Source: Dehalococcoidia bacterium (GTDB lineage: Bacteria; Chloroflexota; Dehalococcoidia; UBA2247; RBG-13-53-26). Taken from it: a stretch of DNA of 45,653 bases. The notes under the pieces were generated by a model. The model saw only the letters and a program-made list of their open reading frames with translations, was not told the origin of the DNA and ran no database searches. Every line of letters starts with the position of its first letter. Position 1 is the stretch's first letter. The position numbers and the translations under genes were made by a program. The stretch spans positions 1 through 45,653 of the forward strand of contig JAUCPZ010000219.1 in assembly GCA_030372995.1 (NCBI GenBank). Reading direction: 5' to 3'. This document shows positions 34,474-42,507 of this stretch, in pieces.

Positions 34474-35886
34474 TTGGACAGGAAAGCGCTGGACAGAGCC
34501 TTCAACCCTCGCTGTGTGGCAGTGGTGGGCGACAAGATGGCCACCGGCTACGTCTGGCTGCGAAACATGAGCACCTTTACGGGCAAGCTCTACTCGGTGC
34601 AAATCGACCCTAGCGAGCTGCCCGGCATAGAGAAGCTGGGCATCAAGAACTATCGGAGCCTGCTGGACATCCCGGAAGCGATTGACTACGTTCTGGTCGC
34701 CGTGCCTCGCGGGGTGGCCCCCCGCATCATCGCCGACTGCATTGAGAAGAGGGTGGGAGGAGTGTCTCTGTTCACGTCCGGCTTCGCCGAGACACACAGT
34801 GAAGAGGGCTCGGCCCTGCAGGAGACGCTGGTCCAGATGGCTTTGGCCGCCAAACTGAACCTCATCGGGCCTAACTGCATGGGCGTCTTCAACCCGAAGC
34901 TGGGAGTCCGTCAGGACGTCAACCAGTACCACGGCCGGAGCGGACCGGTCGGCTTCATTTCGCAGAGTGGCACCCACGCCATCTTCTTCAGCCAGGTTGG
35001 TGCCCGCCACGGTCTTCTGATTAGCAAGTCCGTCAGCTACGGCAACGGCGCGGTCCTGGACAGCGCCGATTACCTGGACTACCTCTCGGAGGATGACGAC
35101 ACAAAGGTGATAGGTCTTTACGTCGAAGGAGTCAAGGACGGGAGGAGATTCCTCAATAGCCTGCGGCAGGCCACCCGGAGGAAGCCGGTGCTGGTCTGGA
35201 AGGGCGGCCGGGGAGAGGAAGGCAACCGCGCCATCTCTTCTCACACTGCATCTTTGGCATCCAACCCCCTCCTCTGGGACAGCCTGATCAAGCAGTGCGG
35301 GGCCATGAATATCGACAACCTCGACGAGATGATCGACTGCATGAAGGTCATCCTTTATGTCAACCCACCCCAGGGAAAGAGGGTGGCCCTCGTAGCCCAG
35401 AGCGGAGGGCAGTCCGTCGTCATTGCTGACGCCTTCACCAGAGTGGGGCTAACAGCGCCTCTGCTTAGCCCAAGCTCCTATCAGCAATTCGCCGGTTTCT
35501 TCAACATAATAGGGGGCACCTACCTCAACCCGCTCGACACGTCATGGCATGCGCCTTCGATCAAGGATTCCGTGAGAATACTCGATATCGTGAGCACCGA
35601 CGCCAACATCGACTCGGTGGTCGCTGAGCTCTCGCTGCCGTTCCTCTCTCAGATATGGGATTTCTATCCGCCCTATCTAGACGACTTGGTGGCTGCCCTG
35701 GCTGACTTCAAGGCGCGTTGCTCCAAGGCTTTCGTGGTCGTCATATCGGCCGGCCAGCTCGAAGAAGAGGGGTTGTCTCTCAGAGGCAAGCTGGCAGAAA
35801 GGGGGATCGCCAGCTTCCCCAGCTTCGACCGCGCCGCCCGGGCGCTGGCCAAGGTGGCGCATTACCGCCAGTCACATCTGGCATAG
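34474..35886 (+). CDS. ADP-forming acyl-CoA synthetase, alpha-type subunit
   Basis: 470 residues, TTG start with GTGAGG 8 nt upstream. An N-terminal CoA-binding Rossmann domain (about 5–130, ending LIGPNCMGVFNP) is followed by two succinyl-CoA-synthetase-like flavodoxin domains (FISQSGTHAIFFSQVGARHG; RVALVAQSGGQSVVIADA). The phosphorylated histidine is His257 in ISSHTASLA, the same place as in alpha subunits of archaeal-type acetyl-CoA synthetase. Length is that of a free alpha subunit. The ATP-grasp beta part is not in the window, so either it is elsewhere or this protein uses CoA chemistry without ATP. It is divergent from the CoA-transferase. Confidence 0.87.
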   Translation: MDRKALDRAFNPRCVAVVGDKMATGYVWLRNMSTFTGKLYSVQIDPSELPGIEKLGIKNYRSLLDIPEAIDYVLVAVPRGVAPRIIADCIEKRVGGVSLFTSGFAETHSEEGSALQETLVQMALAAKLNLIGPNCMGVFNPKLGVRQDVNQYHGRSGPVGFISQSGTHAIFFSQVGARHGLLISKSVSYGNGAVLDSADYLDYLSEDDDTKVIGLYVEGVKDGRRFLNSLRQATRRKPVLVWKGGRGEEGNRAISSHTASLASNPLLWDSLIKQCGAMNIDNLDEMIDCMKVILYVNPPQGKRVALVAQSGGQSVVIADAFTRVGLTAPLLSPSSYQQFAGFFNIIGGTYLNPLDTSWHAPSIKDSVRILDIVSTDANIDSVVAELSLPFLSQIWDFYPPYLDDLVAALADFKARCSKAFVVVISAGQLEEEGLSLRGKLAERGIASFPSFDRAARALAKVAHYRQSHLA

Positions 35887-35947
35887 GGCAGGGCCGACGC
35901 CCCCAATCAACCCCGCTCCGATAGCAGACGCCGTTGCAAAATCGCGA

Positions 35948-35962
35948 CGCCGCTTCGCGGCG
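35948..35962 (+). terminator. Small hairpin after the CoA-synthetase gene
   Basis: CGCCGC–TTC–GCGGCG, 6-bp GC stem, 62 nt after the stop, no T tract. Confidence 0.3.
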
Positions 35963-36104
35963 CAGGTGCAGGCTTCATCCCGGCTCTTGGCCATTCCCGA
36001 GTGCCGCCGGGGTCTTCCCGAGGGCCAGTTACCGACGACAGCAAGAGCCCTCGTGGCACACAACTTCGCCCGGGCACCGGACTCTGGGCCATGCCTACCC
36101 CCTA

Positions 36105-36133
36105 TTGACAACTGACCACCTTCATAATAATGT
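36105..36133 (+). promoter_or_regulatory. Promoter for the HTH protein gene
   Basis: Consensus TTGACA – 17 nt – TAATGT; transcription would begin about 10 nt before the ATG at 36150. Confidence 0.65.
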
Positions 36134-36148
36134 TTAGCAACATAAACA
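36131..36148. promoter_or_regulatory. Inverted repeat between the −10 and the start codon: candidate autoregulatory operator
   Basis: TGTTTA–GCAACA–TAAACA, perfect 6-6-6. It overlaps the end of the −10 and reaches the base pair before the start codon. A protein bound here would block transcription of the downstream HTH gene. Confidence 0.5.
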
Positions 36149-36149
36149 A

Positions 36150-37217
36150 ATGCCCGAAATGAGCACGGAATTGACCCAGGATGTTAGCGCCGACTACGTC
36201 AGCAGCCCCCAGGCGGCCAAGATCCTCCGCATCACCTACGTCGGGGTAGCCCAGTTGGCGCGTCAGGGTAAGATACCGGCCGTGAAGATCGCCAACCGCT
36301 GGCTCATCCCCCGGGCCTTTCTCGAGGAGTTTGCCCGGACCTACGAGGGGCGGAGGGGCAGGCCCCGGAAGAAGACGCCATCTGGCGAGGGGTCAGGATG
36401 TCCAACTGCCATCCTGCCCGGACGGGAGGCAGCAGCCGGCCGGCCCCCCGCTGCTGGCCTCGGGGCTCCTGGCGATGAGCCAGTCGAGGTCTGCACCGCA
36501 CCCACCCCGCCCGACTACCCGGAGGAGCCCGCGGCTCCCCTCGCCCAGCCGGTCGGAGCGCCCATCGCAGAGCCGCCCCCGGTATCCGAGACACTGTGCC
36601 CCATCGAACCTGCGGCTGTTTCAGCGGATTCAGCAGTGGATGCGGTCGAGCCGGCGCCCCAATTGGAGAGCCCGACCGTTGCTGTGGGCCCGCTGGGAAC
36701 AGTTGAAGCCATGGAGACTACCGAGACTCCCGCGGCACCAGACCCGACGGCCAACGCCAGCGCGAGAGACGATACCTTTGCCGTAAGCGCCGAGGTCTAC
36801 CACCTAGACAGCAACTACGACCTCGAGGTCTACGATAAGGGTCAGATCACGGAGCGGGCCCGTCTCATTGTGGCCCGGCTCAAACCGAAGATCCCATCCC
36901 TCCCTGGCTTTTCCTTCCGCTGGGACTACAGGTATCAGCACCTCAACGTGGACATACACGGCGTCGAGCCCGCCGTGGTGGACTGGTGGACGATGGGCGA
37001 GAACGGCTACACCGGCCATCTGCCAAGGAGGCTGCCCGGTCCGGGCCGCGTCTTCGAGGCTGTCATCTGGTTGCCCGTGACATTCGTTTTCCGCGGACGG
37101 ATCACCCTTTCCCTGCGGGACGCGCCTCCGGACCAGGAGGAACAACCCGGCGTGGCGGCAACCACTGGGGGGTTGCGCAGGCTCTGGACCCGATGGGCCA
37201 AGACCCCTCAAGTTTAG
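36150..37217 (+). CDS. Excisionase/MerR-type HTH protein with Pro/Ala-rich linker and unknown C-terminal domain
   Basis: 355 residues. Residues 17–65 are an excisionase-type DNA-binding helix–turn–helix (VSSPQAAKILRITYVGVAQL, then GKIPAVKIANRWLIPRAFLEEF). Residues 70–212 are a disordered linker very rich in Pro, Ala and Glu. Residues 213–325 form a compact domain with many aromatic residues (VYHLDSNYDLEVYDKGQITERA, FSFRWDYRYQHLNVDIHG, VVDWWTMGENGYTGHLPRR, AVIWLPVTFVFRG) that I do not recognise. No ribosome-binding site; the leader is about 10 nt. No recombinase or phage gene is near, so it is more likely a regulator than an excisionase. Confidence 0.75.
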   Translation: MPEMSTELTQDVSADYVSSPQAAKILRITYVGVAQLARQGKIPAVKIANRWLIPRAFLEEFARTYEGRRGRPRKKTPSGEGSGCPTAILPGREAAAGRPPAAGLGAPGDEPVEVCTAPTPPDYPEEPAAPLAQPVGAPIAEPPPVSETLCPIEPAAVSADSAVDAVEPAPQLESPTVAVGPLGTVEAMETTETPAAPDPTANASARDDTFAVSAEVYHLDSNYDLEVYDKGQITERARLIVARLKPKIPSLPGFSFRWDYRYQHLNVDIHGVEPAVVDWWTMGENGYTGHLPRRLPGPGRVFEAVIWLPVTFVFRGRITLSLRDAPPDQEEQPGVAATTGGLRRLWTRWAKTPQV

Positions 37218-37612
37218 CCCATTCTGCGCCAGTCTTCGGGCCTCCGAACCCGTGGCTAAGTGTGAGACTTCTGATCCACTTTGTGACCCTGATGTGAGGC
37301 GGTGCCTATATAATGGCCTGCGCAGAGTGAGGGCACGCCGCGCGCATCACGGTGGATCCTGAACCATCGCGGCAAGGGTGGCCTACGCCTAATTGATATG
37401 ATGCGAAACACGTTGAAGGCATGCACCACCCAATGACTGTGAAACCGGCGGGATTAGGGTCGCAGGGCAAGATAAATCTTGGGTTGACTGCACGGCACTC
37501 CCATCCTGATTCAATCTGCTCTACCCAAGCATTAGGATCGTCAATGACTTGACATCACAGAGAACAGGAACCCGCAAGCCAAGCCTGCGGTGACCTGCGG
37601 AAGAGGCCGGAG
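37218..37612. other. Intergenic stretch before the small coupled gene pair
   Basis: No gene seen. It contains one perfect TATAAT (37309–37314) without a good −35. If it is a promoter for the pair at 37613, the leader is about 300 nt; that length is compatible with a structured leader or a small RNA, but no class is recognised. Confidence 0.4.
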
Positions 37613-37789
37613 ATGCCACTGTTGTTGGAGAAGGCACAGACAGCCTGGACTGAGATGAGAGAATCCTGCGAGATCGTTCTGGAGATAGAAAAGGAGGGGT
37701 TGAAGCTTCTGCAGTCGGAAACCGAGCGGAGCTGCTGCTTAGTCATGAACAGACTTCTCCGAAGGAAGGACCAGGAGGTTTTCAGATGA
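37613..37789 (+). CDS. Small helical protein (58 aa), first of a translationally coupled pair
   Basis: 58 residues. The ATG at 37613 has GGAAGAGG upstream. The product is a charged, heptad-like helix (EKAQTAWTEMRESCEIVLEI, then EKEGLKLLQSETERS) ending in a basic tail (NRLLRRKDQEVFR). It has a CC pair and no signal peptide or membrane segment. Its TGA (37787–37789) overlaps the ATG of the next gene (37786–37788) as ATGA. The ribosome-binding site plus this overlap are the evidence that it is real. No family recognised. The helix suggests oligomerisation or pairing with the 91-residue partner, which is inference. Confidence 0.6.
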   Translation: MPLLLEKAQTAWTEMRESCEIVLEIEKEGLKLLQSETERSCCLVMNRLLRRKDQEVFR

Positions 37790-38061
37790 ATGACTGCCAG
37801 GGAAGAGGCAGAGTAACTCGCGACGGCAAGTGCGTGGCTACCGTCGAATACTCCGTCCAATCCGAACCGCACGCCGTGAACAATCCTGTACGTGGGCAGG
37901 TGGAAGTGGTAGAGGGTGAGAGGACTCTGTCCCCGAACGATCAGTATACCCTCCACATGGAGGGCAGCCTCGAGCTTGATTTTCAGGTCGAGCCTGCAGC
38001 CGATCAGGGCGAGGGGAAATACCTCCTGAAAGGCATCGGCGTCTTCAGGAAATCCTCATGA
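37786..38061 (+). CDS. Hypothetical beta-rich protein (91 aa), second of the coupled pair
   Basis: 91 residues. CCAGGAGG lies 8 nt before the ATG, which overlaps the stop of the 58-residue gene. The sequence alternates hydrophobic and polar residues in strand-like segments (GRVTRDGKCVATVEYSVQ, RGQVEVVEGER, YTLHMEGSLELDFQVEP, KYLLKGIGVF), suggesting a small beta sandwich or barrel. No signal peptide, no metal or catalytic motif, no recognised family. The tight coupling suggests the two products act together. Confidence 0.6.
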   Translation: MNDCQGRGRVTRDGKCVATVEYSVQSEPHAVNNPVRGQVEVVEGERTLSPNDQYTLHMEGSLELDFQVEPAADQGEGKYLLKGIGVFRKSS

Positions 38062-38286
38062 TCCGTTGCCGTCGTCTTCAAGGCAGTACGCCCACCTCAG
38101 AATCATATTCACCGACGCGTCTCCTTCTGCAGGCGCCCCACCGACGAAAGCATCTTGTGCTTTTTGTGAGAATATGCCCGCTCTCTGAGACCGCCAAGAT
38201 AGCGGCTGAGCCTAGACTCTAGTAGCCATGGAAAACCCGCAACTTGTGTCGGCGACCAACAGACAGTTCCGGAGGGCGGCCATAGT

Positions 38287-39498
38287 ATGTCATGGGTGAA
38301 GCCGCAACGGCGCCTGGACGTTTCCGGAAAGCTGGATACGTTGCGCGACCGCATCAGCCGGGGACCGGGCTCCGTCCCCACCGTCCTGCCGCTCAGCGAG
38401 GCCGAGCAGGAAGGCCTGCTCAGAATCGCGGGGGACCACGTCCTCCGCCTCAGGCAGGAACCGGACGGCTCAGTGTCGGTGGCAGGCAACCGTCTTCGTT
38501 TGCATATGCCGGCCAGCGCGATACGGAATGTCGAGAAGCCGCAATCCGGCGGCCATGATCCCGCGGATCCGACAAGAGCGATCTACGAAGAGATCGCTCG
38601 TCATGCTGATGAGTTGCTGGCAGGTTTCCTGCAGACCGGGGAGGTACAGACGCTGGACCTCCGGCTTGACCGTGAAGGACAGACGTCCTACTACGAAGTC
38701 CGCGCTGTCATCTGCGCCAGTAGAGATATACTTGCCGTAGTCAGAGACGTGACGGCGCTTAGGGAAGCGGAAAATGCCATCGCGGCTGCGAGAGAAGAGA
38801 TGGCTCGCCTGAGCGGCGTGCTCGAGCATGAGACGGCCCTGCGTCTGGAAGAAGAGGACATCCTCAAGAGGAGCTTCCACAGACTGGAGACGCTCCTCGA
38901 GGAGACCGTGGACGCCATAGCTCTGATCGTTCAGAAGAAGGACACCGTTGTCGCCCGGCACCAGGAGCGGGTCAGTCACCTGGCCTGCGCCATTGCCCGG
39001 GAAATGGGCCTAGATGCCGGCCGGGTGGACGTCATCGGCCTGGCGGCTCTCCTCCACGACCTCGGCATGATGTTCATCCCTGCGGACACCCTCGCAAAGC
39101 CGGGCACTCTGAGCGAATCGCAACTGCAGACGGTCAGGGCCCACGCCGAGGCGGAGTTCCAGATACTGAAGACTATTGACCTCTTCTTGCCGGTGGCCGA
39201 GATCGTGCGCCAGCATCACGAAAGGCTGGACGGATCCGGCTATCCTGCAGGGATGAGAGGGGACGAAATCCTTCTCGAGGCACGTATCATCGCCGTGGCT
39301 GATGTGGTGGAAGCCATGATGTCCGAGCGACCTCACCGCCCAGCCCTGAGTGTCGAGGCGGCAATGACCGAACTTGCCTCCGGAAAAGGCATCCTCTATG
39401 ATCCGAACGCCGTGGACGCCTGCATCAGGCTCTTTAGGGAAGGAAGGTTCCGGTTCGACCATCCGAAGGCCGACTCATCAGCCGTTGCCTCTTCATAG
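38287..39498 (+). CDS. PAS / HD-GYP domain protein
   Basis: 403 residues. A PAS-like sensor (about 90–160, ending DILAVVRDVTALREAE) and a coiled coil (160–210) precede an HD-GYP domain (about 215–390). HD-GYP enzymes hydrolyse the second messenger cyclic di-GMP. Visible motifs: HQERVSHLA (His225), LLHDLGMMFIP (His257, Asp258), RAHAEAEF, HHERLDGSGYP (His310, His311, GYP 318–320) and ADVVEAMMSERPHRPA. Metal ligands look complete, but the Lys of the usual HD-x-GK is Met261. There is no membrane segment, so it senses a cytoplasmic signal. GGAGGG lies 12 nt before the ATG. Confidence 0.88.
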   Translation: MSWVKPQRRLDVSGKLDTLRDRISRGPGSVPTVLPLSEAEQEGLLRIAGDHVLRLRQEPDGSVSVAGNRLRLHMPASAIRNVEKPQSGGHDPADPTRAIYEEIARHADELLAGFLQTGEVQTLDLRLDREGQTSYYEVRAVICASRDILAVVRDVTALREAENAIAAAREEMARLSGVLEHETALRLEEEDILKRSFHRLETLLEETVDAIALIVQKKDTVVARHQERVSHLACAIAREMGLDAGRVDVIGLAALLHDLGMMFIPADTLAKPGTLSESQLQTVRAHAEAEFQILKTIDLFLPVAEIVRQHHERLDGSGYPAGMRGDEILLEARIIAVADVVEAMMSERPHRPALSVEAAMTELASGKGILYDPNAVDACIRLFREGRFRFDHPKADSSAVASS

Positions 39499-39719
39499 GC
39501 GCACCCCCGCTCACGCGATTGAGCAGAGCAAGTTCTGAACATATACCTCCAGAGACTTCCCTATCTTTCGAACCCTCACCCGCTCTGCGCCCCTCGTCAA
39601 CAACCATGGGCGACACCGACCGATCGCGGTGCTGCCTCTCCGAGAACCATCCCACTCACCTCGCGGTTTCGAAGTGACTTGCCACGAGGATATTCACCTG
39701 CCTATAAGGGACCAAGACA

Positions 39720-39733
39720 GCCACTCCAGTGGC
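39720..39733 (-). terminator. Short hairpin after the SHOCT gene
   Basis: GCCACT–CC–AGTGGC, 6 bp, 23 nt after the SHOCT gene stop on the minus strand. The loop is only 2 nt and there is no T tract, so this is weak. Confidence 0.25.
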
Positions 39734-39755
39734 CAGCACAAAGCCGCCCGTCCAA

Positions 39756-39977
39756 CTACGGCAAATCCTTCTTGATGCGGTCGAATTCCTCTTTGCTGAT
39801 CTCACCCCGGGCATACCGCTCACTGGCAATCGAAATAGCCCTTTCCGACTTCTTCGAATTGCCCGTCAGCTTCAAGAATGCCCAAACTCCGAGTCCGATA
39901 ACTCCAGCCCAGAAGACTAGCATGACCGCCCATCCGACTACCATCCAGGTCCCTGACAATCCACTCCAGTAACACAT
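39756..39977 (-). CDS. SHOCT-domain membrane protein
   Basis: 73 residues; GGAGGTGAGAAG stands in front of the ATG. A single membrane segment (about residues 10–36, WMVVGWAVMLVFWAGVIGLG) is followed by a C-terminal SHOCT motif (AISIASERYARGEISKEEFDRIKKDL), a short helical hairpin common at the ends of small membrane proteins and thought to mediate oligomerisation. Function unknown. A −10-like TAGAAT (40001–40006, minus strand) lies 24 nt upstream. Confidence 0.88.
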   Translation of the reverse strand: MCYWSGLSGTWMVVGWAVMLVFWAGVIGLGVWAFLKLTGNSKKSERAISIASERYARGEISKEEFDRIKKDLP

Positions 39978-40121
39978 CTTCTCACCTCCGTGTTGCCTCG
40001 ATTCTAGGCACCAACCGGCACAGGGTATGCGACTCTGGTCACCCCGGGGGACATGCCGGGAACGGTTGGCAGTGGGACATCCGGAGGGATGAAGTCGGGT
40101 TAGAAGCGTACGAGCTGCGGA

Positions 40122-41687
40122 TCAGGCCCACTGCCAGACAGGGCGTCTCTTGCCCGGCACTGGCCTGCGTACGAGATTGCCCTCAGAGACCAGCCGCTTG
40201 ATCTCACGCCTGGCCCGGCCTTTGCTGACGCCGATCTTTTCTGCCACTGCTTGAGCCAGCTCAACTTCCGACGACCCCGAGTTGCCCAGCCGCTCAATCG
40301 CGCCCTCACTGAGAAGTTTCCAGACGAATTCCTGGCTCGCAGCCCGGTCTACTCGCGTCCGCAACACGGCGTCTCCGCATTTGGCTTGCCTTTGCATCTC
40401 CTGCCAGGCGTTGCTTATGCTGTTTTCGTAATCCTCCACGATCTTCATCATCTGCGCCGCGCTGAAGGTTGTCGTCTCAGCCACCGGCCGATTGGCGTTG
40501 TACCTGGACCAGTCATGAGTCAGTATCCGTATCCCGTACTCGGTCGCCTGCTCCCGCACCTCAGTGCCGGGCATGGGGGCCAGAAGGTGGAAACCATAGC
40601 TCACTTTGTATTTGTCGAACAGCTCCTTCGCCAGAGCCACTGTCTGTCCGGCTGTCTCCGGGTTCTCTCCCGGCAGACCTAGTATGAACGAAGCCAGCAC
40701 GTTGAGCCCCGCCTCGGTGGCCATCCTTATGCCTTCCCTGGACTTGTCAGTGGTGATCCTCTTCTTGATGGTATCCAATATCTTCTGGGAACCGGACTCC
40801 AGTCCGAAGCAAACCCAGTTGCACCCCGCCTCCCTCATGGTTCGGAGCATGCGGGGATTTATGGTGTCCACCCGTGAGTATACGGACCAGGTGATCTTCA
40901 AGTTGCGGTCTCGCATCCCCTGGCAAATCGCCTCAACATGCGGTTCCTTCACGGTGAAGGTGTCATCCACTATGTTGATCTCCTGGAAGCCCAGCTCACG
41001 GTGAATCATCTCGATTTCGTCAACCACCAGCCTGGGATTGCGGTACCGCACGCCCCTGCCGAACATCTTAGGGGCGGAGCAGAATATGCACCCGAAGGGG
41101 CAGCCTCGGCTGGTTATGACCGTGCAGGGTACCTTGAGGGCCCGATATCTGGAGATCGGAAGCAGGTCCCGGGCCGGCAATGGCAGGCTGTCCAAGTCCT
41201 TGATCAGCGGCCGCGGCGCGTTCACCACGGCATTGCCATTCTTCCTGAAAGCAATACCGCTGACAGTGGTCAGATCCCTTCCATCCGCAAGAGCCTTGAG
41301 CAACTCTACGGCAGTCTCATCCCCTTCCCCCATCACAACGAAGTCGATCCACGGCATCTTCTCGAGAACGTCGCTCGCAGCGAAGCTGACGTGAGGGCCG
41401 CCGATTAGTGTGATCAGTCCCGGGTCAGCGTTCTTGCACACCTTGAGGATTCTGCAGGCGGCCTTGAAGTTCGCCGTATGACAGGAAGCCCCAACGACGT
41501 CCGGCTGAAACTCCTCCAGCTCCCTCCTCAGCATAACGGGGGAGTACGGCATCACCAGGAGATCGAGGATGCGGACTTCAGCCTTCTCCCGGCGCAGGAT
41601 GCCAGCAAGATAGGACAAACCAAGAGGGGGTACGGGGCATTCTTCGTACGGATAGGGCGTATTGATCAGGAGAACGCGCTTTGACAT
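40122..41687 (-). CDS. B12-binding-type radical SAM protein with C-terminal winged-helix segment
   Basis: 521 residues from the ATG at 41687; a TTG at 41735 lies upstream of the predicted transcription start. Residues 1–140 are a cobalamin-binding-type Rossmann domain (LLINTPYPYEECPVPPLG, GGPHVSFAASDVL, VVMGEGDET) without the DxHxxG histidine. The radical SAM core has CPFGCIFC (Cys196, 200, 203), then INIVDDTFTV, CFGLESGSQKIL and FILGLPGE. The last ~80 residues read like a winged helix (ELAQAVAEKIGVSKGRARREIKRLVSEGNLVRR), unusual for this class. Such enzymes methylate or rearrange unactivated carbons. Substrate unknown; no pathway neighbours. Confidence 0.87.
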   Translation of the reverse strand: MSKRVLLINTPYPYEECPVPPLGLSYLAGILRREKAEVRILDLLVMPYSPVMLRRELEEFQPDVVGASCHTANFKAACRILKVCKNADPGLITLIGGPHVSFAASDVLEKMPWIDFVVMGEGDETAVELLKALADGRDLTTVSGIAFRKNGNAVVNAPRPLIKDLDSLPLPARDLLPISRYRALKVPCTVITSRGCPFGCIFCSAPKMFGRGVRYRNPRLVVDEIEMIHRELGFQEINIVDDTFTVKEPHVEAICQGMRDRNLKITWSVYSRVDTINPRMLRTMREAGCNWVCFGLESGSQKILDTIKKRITTDKSREGIRMATEAGLNVLASFILGLPGENPETAGQTVALAKELFDKYKVSYGFHLLAPMPGTEVREQATEYGIRILTHDWSRYNANRPVAETTTFSAAQMMKIVEDYENSISNAWQEMQRQAKCGDAVLRTRVDRAASQEFVWKLLSEGAIERLGNSGSSEVELAQAVAEKIGVSKGRARREIKRLVSEGNLVRRPVPGKRRPVWQWA

Positions 41688-41723
41688 CTGTACGTGATCG
41701 CTGACTGCCAGCAGACTCTTGAG

Positions 41724-41752
41724 ATTGTGGGCCAAATTGGCCTCGATGTCAA
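41724..41752 (-). promoter_or_regulatory. Promoter for the radical SAM gene
   Basis: On the minus strand TTGACA – 17 nt – CACAAT. A start site near 41715 would exclude the upstream TTG and favour the ATG at 41687. Confidence 0.5.
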
Positions 41753-41812
41753 GCTGGACCCTTCGTGCCCATTAGCCGGTAGAATCGAGCGTGCGGGTCG
41801 ATTATAATGAGG

Positions 41813-41818
41813 CGACTC
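41813..41818 (+). promoter_or_regulatory. −10 element for the macro–HDAC pair
   Basis: TATAAT about 100 nt before the macro gene; no good −35 seen. Confidence 0.4.
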
Positions 41819-41919
41819 GAAGCTCTCGCGATGCCAGCGGTTGCGTCCGGAAGATACACTTGATGCGTCATATCGGTACGCACCGGCTCCTGTGCGGAGT
41901 CCTAAGACGGAGGCGATGA

Positions 41920-42474
41920 ATGCAGGTACTCATCAACAAGACCAAACTTACTCTGATTCAAGGCGACATCACCAAGCAGGCCACAGATGCGATAGTGAAC
42001 GCCGCGAACTCAAGCCTGATGGGCGGAGGCGGGGTCGACGGTGCCATTCACAGGGCCGGCGGTCCAGCCATACTTGAGGAGTGCAAGAAGATCGTGGCGC
42101 AACAGGGCCGGCTACCCACAGGGAAGGCCGTCATCACCACGGGCGGTGATCTGAAGGCCAAATACGTTATTCACACCGTGGGGCCGGTATGGCACGGCGG
42201 AAATCGCAGCGAGGCAGCACTCCTCGCAAGCGCCTACAAAGAGAGCCTGGCGCTGGCTGTGGCCCGGGGCCTGAAGACCGTCTCCTTCCCTTCAATAAGC
42301 ACGGGAGCCTACGGCTACCCAGTGGACTCGGCCGCGGCCGTGGCGCTTCAGACAGTGGTCGAGTTTCTGAGGCAGAAGCCGCCTCTCCAAGAAGTCGTCT
42401 TCGTCCTCTTCGACAACAGGACTTGCGAGGTTTACATGGAGGCCTTGGAACGGCTCTTGTCCAAGAGCACGTAG
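41920..42474 (+). CDS. Macro-domain protein (ADP-ribose-derivative deacetylase type)
   Basis: 184 residues, GGAGGCGATGA before the ATG. Classic stand-alone macro domain: LTLIQGDITKQATDAIVNAANSS (Asp16, Asn30), the GGGGVDGAIHRAGG loop (35–48), LPTGKAVIT, KYVIHTVGP and SISTGAYGYP (phosphate-binding loop). All residues used by MacroD-type enzymes, which remove acetate from O-acetyl-ADP-ribose or ADP-ribose from acidic side chains, appear present. The next gene, 33 nt downstream on the same strand, is an HDAC-family protein, so both may act on acetylated molecules. Confidence 0.92.
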   Translation: MQVLINKTKLTLIQGDITKQATDAIVNAANSSLMGGGGVDGAIHRAGGPAILEECKKIVAQQGRLPTGKAVITTGGDLKAKYVIHTVGPVWHGGNRSEAALLASAYKESLALAVARGLKTVSFPSISTGAYGYPVDSAAAVALQTVVEFLRQKPPLQEVVFVLFDNRTCEVYMEALERLLSKST

Positions 42475-42507
42475 AGCCGCCACGAAGACCCTGGCACTGA
42501 TCGACAC

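Noticed and set aside
34218..34544. Minus-strand frame with a hydrophobic stretch near its end
   Set aside because: Its start overlaps the CoA-synthetase coding region, there is no ribosome-binding site, and it crosses the hairpin at 34228.
36150..37217. Reading the HTH protein as a phage or transposon excisionase
   Set aside because: No integrase, attachment site or phage gene is near, and the long linker plus C-terminal domain is unlike excisionases.
37613..38061. Labelling the small coupled pair a toxin–antitoxin system
   Set aside because: Size and overlap fit, but neither protein shows any toxin or antitoxin motif.
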